Shown here: positions 56,824 through 64,000 of the stretch, in pieces
How the letters are laid out: every line of letters starts with the position of its first letter
Numbering within the stretch: the first letter of the stretch is position 1
Assembly (NCBI GenBank): GCA_950295325.1
Contig: OX485803.1
Coordinates: 11,532,001-11,596,000, forward strand
Direction of reading: 5' to 3'
Length of the DNA stretch: 64,000 nt
Source: Polytrichum commune
Lineage: Eukaryota; Streptophyta; Polytrichopsida; Polytrichales; Polytrichaceae
Made by a program: the position numbers and the translations under genes
Notes under the pieces: generated by a model
Told to the model about the DNA's origin: nothing
Databases searched by the model: none
What the model saw: the letters and a program-made list of their open reading frames with translations, nothing else

Positions 56824-58221
56824 ATGTGTGTCCATGATTGTCATGCACATAACAACAACAGAAACGAGCGAAGCTCGTTTAGCACAGAGAAGGAAACTGA
56901 GGAGGAGGGGGGGGGGGGAGATGTGTCCACTTCGACACAGGACACGGCAGAGGCCCATGATGAGGAGGATGAGGTGGTTCGACGCATACATGGCAAGCAA
57001 GTGGTTGATCTCCTTGCCTGCCACGTTCATGCCATGCACGGAAGATGGTATGTGAAGCCCAGGTCCACCTGCTGGTTTGATGAGTACCTGTTCAACATCT
57101 ATACCCCCGATATGTTTTACGACATATTGCGGATGCGCAAGCAAACATTCGACAGACTCGTTCAAGACCTTCGCCCACACATTCAGGGACAACACACGCA
57201 TTGGAGGGAGCCCATAGGCGTTGAGAAGAAAGTTGTTGTGGCAATGTTTAAGCTCATGCACGGCGTCTGCATACCGTTGGTCGCAGACAAAGCTGCGCTT
57301 GGGAAGTCAACCGTGCACGAAATCCTACGCCAAGTGTGCTCTGCCATTAGCATCCACTTTGGTCATCTTATTGCTTGGCCAACCGGACGGCGGCCAATGC
57401 GGGTTGCCGCCGGCTTTCAGGCCAAACAAGGTTTCCCTAATTGCATAGGAGCCATTGACGGGACGCACATTTATGTTAATTCCCCTCCTACCACTATTGC
57501 CGCTGCAGACCACCGAAATCGACACAAATCCTTTTCAGTGCTCCTGCAAGGAGTGGTGGATAGCAAATGCTATTTCACCTCAATAAATACAGGACCCCCG
57601 GGTTCCCTCCACGATAGTGCTCACTTCAAGAGCACGGAGCTCTATCGAAAGGCAGAGGCGGGAACAATGGGTGGGTTCCACGACGACCCTTTGGGTTGGG
57701 ATCTGGGTCTGCCATTTCCTCCCTATTTGGTGGCAGACCGTGGCTACCCGCTTCTAAGCTGGTGCATAACTCCCTTCAAGCTGGGGCCCATGGGTTTACC
57801 ATTGTCAGGAGAGGAGGCTTGGTTCAACCGAAAGCACTCCTCCACCCGCATGAGTGTGGAGAGGGGGTTTGGAATACTTAAAGCCAGGTTTAAAGAGATA
57901 GGCACTAGATCGTCATTAAAACTGGACTTCATGCCTACAGTGATCCACTGTTGTTGTATTCTTCACAACATATTGCTTGCAAGTAAAGACAGAACACTTG
58001 AACAAATTCTCGAGGATTGCAACCTCCCACCAATGGATGGGGAGTACCCGACACACAGAGAGGAAGATGATTGTTTTCAGCCACCTAGACCAATGGGCCT
58101 CGTGAGCGAGGAAAGGGCTCTATTGGAAGGTCAAATGGCCAGGGAGGACATCCTGGACTACCTGGTGCGAGTTCAAAATGCAGGACACATGCCAACCCAA
58201 CCAAGGACACGGAGAAGATGA
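56824..58221 (+). CDS. Harbinger (PIF) transposase, DDE nuclease
   Basis: 465 residues from the first ATG; the true start is uncertain, because the acidic N-terminus (to about residue 55) contains a 12-G run at 56907-56918 where slippage would shift the frame. Residues 86-120 (FDEYLFNIYTPDMFYDILRM) and a helix-turn-helix-like stretch at about 134-172 (VADKAALGKSTVHEILRQV) fit the PIF N-terminal region. The catalytic triad of the DDE_Tnp_4 fold is complete: D212 (IGAIDGTHI), D305 (YLVADRGYP) and E346 (TRMSVERGFGILKARFK). No internal stop or frameshift interrupts the domain. In this superfamily the transposase cuts and joins element ends marked by TAA or TTA and needs the partner trihelix protein to bind DNA and enter the nucleus. 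The frame ends 38 bases from the end of the ancestral partner frame. Confidence 0.92.
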   Translation: MCVHDCHAHNNNRNERSSFSTEKETEEEGGGGDVSTSTQDTAEAHDEEDEVVRRIHGKQVVDLLACHVHAMHGRWYVKPRSTCWFDEYLFNIYTPDMFYDILRMRKQTFDRLVQDLRPHIQGQHTHWREPIGVEKKVVVAMFKLMHGVCIPLVADKAALGKSTVHEILRQVCSAISIHFGHLIAWPTGRRPMRVAAGFQAKQGFPNCIGAIDGTHIYVNSPPTTIAAADHRNRHKSFSVLLQGVVDSKCYFTSINTGPPGSLHDSAHFKSTELYRKAEAGTMGGFHDDPLGWDLGLPFPPYLVADRGYPLLSWCITPFKLGPMGLPLSGEEAWFNRKHSSTRMSVERGFGILKARFKEIGTRSSLKLDFMPTVIHCCCILHNILLASKDRTLEQILEDCNLPPMDGEYPTHREEDDCFQPPRPMGLVSEERALLEGQMAREDILDYLVRVQNAGHMPTQPRTRRR

Positions 58222-58471
58222 TGACATGAAAAAAACGAATTGCATAGGATAGCATAGCTTACCTTGTTAGAGCGTCCATGGTGGATGCCAACATGAGCAG
58301 GGCACTTGTCATATTACCCAGATTCTTGGTTCTCTCGACCTCAAGTTCATAAAGTTTGTGATCCATGTTTATTGCCTCTAAGTCTTTATGAGCAATTCGT
58401 GCCTCCCTTGCAGTGTCGAATGCTAGCATCTGAGTCCGCCAGGCACGCTTGTCTTTGTCCTGGGCCTCAAC

Positions 58472-59356
58472 TCACGCCAGGTACTCAACATTGAAGTCCT
58501 TCACAAAATCCACCAAATGGTCTGTGCCCGCAGCCTTTCTTTTTCGACCTGTCGACCCAGGTGTATCGTCTCCGGGGGTTGCCCTGGTTGGGGAATCCGG
58601 TGCGGTATTGGCACTTCCAATGGGGCTCCCCGCACCACCCAGCGATCGACTGGACGGAGAGGGTGGGGATCTCCCAAAACGTCTGGGAGCCGACGGTGGC
58701 ACACGGTCTGAATCCACAACATCAGCGGCTCTTCCAAATATTTGCCTCTTGCCTACGAATCCCTCCATTTCTATGTACATCGACTCACTAAACTCTAATG
58801 GCATTTTTCTAGTCCTCGATAAATGCTTCTTCTCCTCTCTACTCAATCCCCACCAGTTGGCCGAACCTGTGCCATCTATGTAATCCTTAAGCTTCTTGTA
58901 GTCTTTAATTAAACCATCCCACTTGTTAGTGATCTGGTCGGTGTCCCTAGCCCTAAATCCCACCACAGCCATGCATCCAGCTAGCACCAATTTCCATGCC
59001 GTAGCCCCATACACAAATTTGGCAAGGGCTGGTTGATTGCAATTATGCCTCCCATCCCACTCAAGACGTTTCTGAGCGATGAGGACTAGCATTTCTGCCT
59101 CCGTCCAGTTAGGACCCCTAACCTTTTGGGGATGTGCAGTCTGCGATTGCGATGGTGAAGAGAAGGAACGTGCGCTTCCCGATCTCACTCTTGCATGGGA
59201 GGCCTCAATTGTAGAGGCAGGTAGACAAGAAACAGGGACATCCTCGTCCACATACTCCGAGCCGTATTCAAAATCCACATCTATGACAGGACGTTGAGAG
59301 GGCTCCCCCAATTGCACAATGTCATCCATTGGCCAATAAACACTCAGTGCATCCAA
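58472..59356 (-). CDS. trihelix (Myb/SANT-like) partner protein of Harbinger, stop-interrupted
   Basis: 294 residues to a TGA at 58474-58472. Residues 1-80 are acidic and Ser-rich. Residues 82-175 form a Myb/SANT-like trihelix domain (PNWTEAEMLVLIAQKRLEWD, DTDQITNKWDGLIKDYKKLK, WWGLSREEKKH). A Pro/Ser-rich linker and KRKAAG (possible nuclear signal) follow. The frame then continues past the TGA for 70 more codons with helical, charged sequence (AQDKDKRAWRTQ, HKDLEAINMDHKLYELEVER) to TAA at 58261-58259. This is what an ancestral C-terminal helix lost by a CGA to TGA change would look like. The truncated protein keeps the DNA-binding domain but lacks the likely interaction helix. Confidence 0.85.
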   Translation of the reverse strand: MDALSVYWPMDDIVQLGEPSQRPVIDVDFEYGSEYVDEDVPVSCLPASTIEASHARVRSGSARSFSSPSQSQTAHPQKVRGPNWTEAEMLVLIAQKRLEWDGRHNCNQPALAKFVYGATAWKLVLAGCMAVVGFRARDTDQITNKWDGLIKDYKKLKDYIDGTGSANWWGLSREEKKHLSRTRKMPLEFSESMYIEMEGFVGKRQIFGRAADVVDSDRVPPSAPRRFGRSPPSPSSRSLGGAGSPIGSANTAPDSPTRATPGDDTPGSTGRKRKAAGTDHLVDFVKDFNVEYLA

Positions 59357-60860
59357 GAAGGAGAAACAGCAGCCACAATTTCTGCAGCAACAACAACAGA
59401 ACGCTGCACGGAATTACTCAATGTATACTGCCCCTACATGATGCCCACAACCTTGGACAAAACAAACAGTAGCGCAGGGAAACTCCATCCGAAGGGATTG
59501 TGCAGCCAGCAGCAGCATAGACAACGACAGGTAATATTGAACATACGGCAAGCACAGAGGCCACATCCACACTGCAGAGTCCATGGCGACATTGGGAATC
59601 AACTGTGACTGTGTGCAGAGTGCAGCAATGGGAGAGAGGATAAACACAGCACAGGTTGGCAGAATCACATGGGGACCTCGGTTGACGCGGGGAGCCTGGA
59701 ATTCGAGCAAAGAAGGCAGTGGAATGTGAAGTGCACTCGGGGGAATGCAATCAGACCGAAGGGCGGCACACTGCAAACGATTGCAGACACAGCCACCAAC
59801 TACACCCAACACCGCAACAATTGAACAGACAGGAAATTCATGTACGGAATGACAGCAGCCACGCCAAGGGGGCTCTCCCATTCTGAAATTTTGAGCCAGG
59901 CGTCCATGATGTGCACTGCAATGCACACAGTTCAAATGAATTCAGAATTTCGCTATCTGTCTGTACTCGCCACCTCTCCTGTGGTCCATGGGGTTCACCG
60001 CCATTCGTGGCGACTGCTGTCACAGTACGCGAGCTCCTCGCGGCCGGCCGATGCACGTGATCTTCGCAATTTATCTGGGTGCCGCACTTCGGTGCAGTGC
60101 CGCTCAAGCAAGCAGCAAGGAACATGCCAGAAACGGGAAGAGGAGGCCACGATCGCAGCACCCCCACTGTGCGCGCTAGGAGGCAGGTCTGCCTGCTTTG
60201 CGAGGGCGTGACGATGCCCAAAAAAATCCTAGCAAACGGTGTATTTGACAGTGGCCCGAGCTGGTCCACATGGCACCTGGCCACGCTGCCACAGACTCCC
60301 TCCGCGATCCAAACACAACGTCGATGTGTGCTGCCGGCTACCTCTTGCGCAGGAGCAGAGGTTATGCTCACAACCCACAATGTTGTCTTCTGTATCCGAA
60401 ACTATAAAATGTGAGGACATCGCGAGGTTGCAGACAGCGGGGAAGCTCACCTGAAGAGAAGCGCAGGCCGCGATGGCACGGCGGAAGAGATCGCCCTCGC
60501 CACACAGCATCACACATCCACAGACTCCCACTCGCAGAGCTACGCAAACCCTCCGCTCCAGATTGCGGTGCCGCTTGCGTCGAGGGACGTCTGTCGCGCA
60601 GGATGACGGTCATCTGTAGTCAATGAAATTCATCGCCTTCATCCATATGGTCGCCCAGAACGTTGGTATACACCAACGGTGAGAGCGTTGTGGAAAGAGC
60701 AGGGAGTTGAAGAATTCCGGCAGGAAGGAGTCTCCGACAAACTCTGACACACCTAAACCCGCTCCGTTCTGGGACCTCTGTGTGCGGTGTCAGTTAGCTG
60801 ATTTCCCCCGGGTCCATGCCCATTTCCGGCATTAAGCCACCGGGTGCGGCCCCCCCCTAA

Positions 60861-62308
60861 GACCACTAACCGGTCATTCCCCTTATGGTATGCACCTCCC
60901 TAGTAGCTGACATCAATTCTTAATCCTAGTGTTCACCCCCCCATCCGTTAAGTGTTCTACCGGAATGGTTATTTAAAATTCTTGGTAATATCCCAAAGCA
61001 TTACTCCAATGTTAATTACCATAGTTCTCCCAATTACCAAGTTTGACTCTACCTTCCAAACACCCGTCTTCTCTAAATCATAATGTCCCTACCATCTTTG
61101 ATATCTTCCTTGCTACTAGCATGCCAGTTCCCTACATTATCTACTGTCACCTACGGGGTTTGAATCCTCTTACTGCCTCAACTGATCTACTAGTACTTGA
61201 CTCTAGCATATATAAGTAACCTATAAGAATACTACCTTCTAACTCTAGTTTTTTTTTGACTTGTCAGACTCCTTGATAGAATGCAATGTTAGCAATATTG
61301 ACATGGGATCCCAACACTTAAGGTTCCTGACATGGCTAACTACATATGCTTCTTCAAAACAAAGCCAACTACTTCACAACCTTGAACTTAACATGCATCC
61401 CTTTATAGTACAAAAGTCTAACAACATCCTCACTCATTTACCTAAAATGGTAACCACTTCCAAAAACCTTCACAACATTTGGTCGGCTTTGAAGAAGATG
61501 AGGAGATGAGGAGATGAGGAGAAAGGCAAATCCAATAGAGTTACCTCCGGATGATGTAGACATGATGGACTCTGAGGATGTGGTAGAAGTAGTTGCCAAA
61601 CCTACATGAAAGGTTCAGCGTAAATGTGGCTCTAAGATTGACAAGGATAAGAATACACATGCCTCCAAAAATGTAGTTGTAGCACCCACTCCAAGTCCTC
61701 CCAGAACTATGCCTAGTTCATCTATGCAGAATGCCTTTGTGCATCTCCCGAGCTCCCATACTTTGTGATTTAAAAGGTTCCGGAAAAAATCATGAATAAT
61801 GCCTCTCCATCTAAGCTAGTTTGTTCAGTGTTGTTGGAAAAGACTTCCATGTTCGATGCTTGGGTGGTTAAAATTTGGAACTCAGGTGGCCGAGCCTATC
61901 CATTGGTGCTTGGGTCTTGAGTGCATGAGATTTTTTACTTGCCTCTTTGATTTGAAGCTATGAAGTGTCCATCTTGTATTGCCATGGGGCAAGATCTTTT
62001 AGAACTAGGGGTTTGATACCTCTACATGACATTCAAACACATTCAATGTTGCTAGCCAATTTGCGGCAAGTTGGAACCAAATGTACTTGCATATCAATGT
62101 TTTTAGACACTTCATTAACATACTTGGTTAATTTCCTTGAAGCCTGCATATATGCATCACTTGAGCTCGAGTAGCCACCTCACCATATGAAAATGGGCAC
62201 ATGTAGCCACATCTCAGCGTCTTATTTACATGTAGCAGCCTTAGTGCTATGTGGGAGACTCATACTATCGCCTACATTTTTTGACTCCTAAAGTTGTTTG
62301 ACTTATTA
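60861..62308. other. flank of the Harbinger element, coding-like debris
   Basis: Around 61261-61509 a frame reads MGSQHLRFLTWLTTYASSKQ and HNIWSALKKMRR, and around 61545-61680 PPDDVDMMDSEDVVEVVAKP. These look like remnants of a retroelement polyprotein but no domain is recognisable. Confidence 0.3.
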
Positions 62309-63630
62309 TTGTTAAGGTGGAATTTAGCATTGTGTTTTAAGAACATAAATATCCTTAAGAAACCAACCCGTCAAATATTGACTAGTTGGTCACAAATTGT
62401 CAACGAGGCAAAAAAATGCTAGTTTATTATTTGACATCAAATTTGTCCTTAATACAATTAGTTGTTAGATTGTCCACTAGTTTGTTTTTTTACTCTTGCA
62501 CTACTGAACAGTCTATTCAATAGTAATAATTATTTGTTCTTAGTAACTTAGTTGGTCAGATAATGACTTGTAGCTCCAAAGACAATATTATGGCATTGTG
62601 AGTATTTTACCTTGTTGACTGTTTTTTATGACCTCAGTGTGCCAGCTGATCATGAACTGGATAGAGGGTAAAAATGCGTCAGGATAGCTACACAAAATAT
62701 GATATTTAGTGTACACTAAATATCATAAATAGATACACTAAATAGATACACTAAATACGTATGCATAAACTAAATATCAATAACCCTATGAAAGTAAGTA
62801 AACTTAAATGTAAACTCAAACACTAAATATCAACTATGGTAATATGTGGAAGTTACATGTTTGAATTTAGTGTTAGTAAGGATATGAAAAAATATATATA
62901 ATAAGGGAGGTGGCAGTAGGGAAGGTAGCGGCACATTTATGGCTAACACTAAATGTCAAAGAATAGAAAATTAGTGTTGACCATGATAGGGTGGTAACAA
63001 CACTAAATGTAATCAAACACTAAATATCATATTTTGTGTAGTTGCAGTGTTTTGTGTGGGTGTCAACCTACCAAGTTGACCAACCTAGTAGGTAATTATT
63101 TTGAAGTATATAAGGATTGTCATAGAGCCTTTTGGCTCGCTTACTTCACATGTGCAAAGATCACTTAGACACTTAGTGAGAGTGTGTATGCTTGTGAGTT
63201 TTAGATCTAAACAAGTAGAGTCTTGGAAATATGGGGCAGTTTAGACGGACAACAACCTTGGAAAACAAGGAGTAAAGTGATGAAAGGAGGATCTAAATAG
63301 TAGTCACATTCTTGGTATTCTCTTAATATTGCTATTCTTGTAAGCTAACATAGTCAACAATGTTGACAAGACGAAGGTGTTGAATGTGGTACTGAAAGTG
63401 TGTACTGGACAACTTGTGATGTATTACTTAGGAATGCATTAGGAACTAAAGAGGGTGGGTATGTGCGGACGTGATGCTCATGGGAGGACGTCCGGAGAAA
63501 GTGGTCAAAATGACCCAAAAACTGTACCATAGGTTGGTAGAACATTAGAGAGGTCAAATTCGGACTCGTTTTTGCGAAAACCACCTTCAAAAGTTGGCCA
63601 ATTCAACTGAAAATGTTGGTTGGTCAGCAA
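62309..63630 (+). repeat. LTR-like dispersed repeat, copy B
   Basis: Homologous to 12139-13215 in the same orientation, with TATATAAG at 63107-63114. It is interrupted by a 348-bp MITE. Divergence from copy A is considerable, with many substitutions, so they are not the two LTRs of one recent insertion. Confidence 0.6.
62691..63038. mobile_element. TA-flanked MITE with a verified empty site
   Basis: Inverted ends CACAAAATATGATATTTAGT (plus GT), flanked by TA (62689-62690, 63039-63040). Copy A of the host repeat reads AGC-TA-GTTGCAG at 12484-12495, exactly the pre-insertion sequence, so the boundaries and the TA duplication are certain. It shares the repeated ACACTAAAT motif with the MITE at 30876. 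Confidence 0.9.
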
Positions 63631-63716
63631 TTGAGGGTACAGTTCATCATAAACTGACCATCGTTCCAGAGGGTCTTCCATATTTTGTGTGTGAAGAGAA
63701 GAAATGAACGACTACT

Positions 63717-63860
63717 ATGCTCTTGTGTGATCAGTGTCAACGTGGTTGGCATATGGCATGCTTGAAGCCACCCTTGACTTCTCTACCATCTGGACAACGG
63801 AGTTGTCCTCGCTGTCGAGGATCTTCGGTACTTGGTGCTTCCACCAATCGTACTCAATGA
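63717..63860 (+). pseudogene. PHD-finger-like fragment
   Basis: The frame MLLCDQCQRGWHMACLKPPL, then SLPSGQRSCPRCRG, stops at TGA (63858-63860). It matches the second half of a PHD finger (CxxC, HxxC and CxxC ligands). The first CxxC pair is missing: a stop lies just upstream and another frame there reads EGLPYFVCEEKK. PHD-like modules of this kind occur in some retroelement polyproteins as well as chromatin proteins. Coding-like sequence continues to the window edge (MENDELWLRDAIKHETVELI from 63896). Its place after the LTR-like repeat suggests a retroelement. Confidence 0.5.
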
Positions 63861-64000
63861 TCCTATGTGGTTTTCATTACCTTATACCTGTCCAAATGGA
63901 AAATGATGAATTATGGCTTAGAGACGCAATCAAACATGAGACGGTGGAATTAATTCTTTGGAATTTGATGGCCAAACATCAGAGGCGATTAAGGATGGGG

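Larger units (their letters stand above)
53760..60857. mobile_element. 7.1-kb PIF/Harbinger transposon
   Basis: Flanked by TAA (53757-53759, 60858-60860). The imperfect inverted ends are GGGGCTGCCCGCACCAGGTG and, reversed, GGGGGGGGCCGCACCCGGTG. It carries a DDE transposase on the plus strand (56824-58221) and a trihelix DNA-binding protein on the minus strand (58472-59356), the two-gene set of this superfamily, placed tail to tail. The element is GC-richer than the flanks. The 3-kb left arm (53760-56800) and the right arm (59360-60857) hold several overlapping open frames without protein-like pattern, so most of both arms is probably non-coding. Its ends differ from those of the neighbouring element at 51605, so they are different families. 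Confidence 0.9.

Noticed and set aside
56461..57261. 266-codon minus-strand frame opposite the transposase start
   Set aside because: Antisense to a well-supported transposase and without protein-like pattern.
12139..63630. The two LTR-like repeats as ends of one 51-kb element
   Set aside because: They are well diverged and enclose three unrelated host genes, so they are separate insertions.
1..64000. CRISPR arrays, bacterial operons, plasmid or phage features
   Set aside because: No regularly spaced repeats; spliced genes and plant transposons show a plant nuclear origin.

Overview
The window is nuclear DNA of a land plant. The evidence is a 14-exon peroxisomal 3-ketoacyl-CoA thiolase with a PTS2 signal, an At3g24360-type hydroxyisobutyryl-CoA hydrolase-like gene, a STIG1-domain secreted protein, GT-AG introns of about 80-1000 bases, and plant transposon families (copia, PIF/Harbinger, Mutator-like, hAT-like, mariner-like and a tRNA-derived SINE). 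Gene density is low, with three confident host genes in 64 kb. A bryophyte or another non-flowering lineage would fit, but the sequence alone does not settle this.

Layout. 1-4 kb: small coding-like pieces on both strands, including a possible small secreted-protein gene and a 108-base hairpin made from an inverted coding duplication. 4.46-5.62 kb: an intronless gene joining a signal peptide, a 16-cysteine STIG1 domain and a His/Pro repeat tail. 5.6-18.2 kb: repeats, among them a 969-bp mariner-like element, an LTR-like dispersed repeat and a decayed LINE-like region. 18.9-26.0 kb (minus): thiolase gene KAT2. 26-32.8 kb: intergenic DNA with a hAT-like element, a SINE, a TA-flanked MITE and a long hairpin. 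32.8-40.3 kb (plus): the hydrolase-like gene, 10 coding exons per transcript plus one alternative. 40.3-45.8 kb: a decayed copia element carrying three later insertions, one a Mutator-like element filled with G-rich minisatellite. 48-50 kb (minus): transposase-like debris. 51.6-52.8 kb: a deleted Harbinger element. 53.76-60.86 kb: a 7.1-kb Harbinger element with an intact DDE transposase and a stop-interrupted trihelix partner. 62.3-64 kb: a second copy of the LTR-like repeat, then a PHD-finger-like fragment.

The two metabolic genes are head to head about 7 kb apart and both act on acyl-CoAs: thiolase does the last step of peroxisomal beta-oxidation, and the hydrolase family hydrolyses 3-hydroxyacyl-CoAs such as those from valine breakdown. 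Nothing shows that they are co-regulated.

The most notable points are two phase-matched, apparently mutually exclusive exons in the hydrolase gene that rewrite its oxyanion-hole loop, bracketed by inverted copies of one transposon; and a family of non-autonomous hAT-like elements with G-run ends, 8-bp target duplications and a shared subterminal GGGTATT motif.
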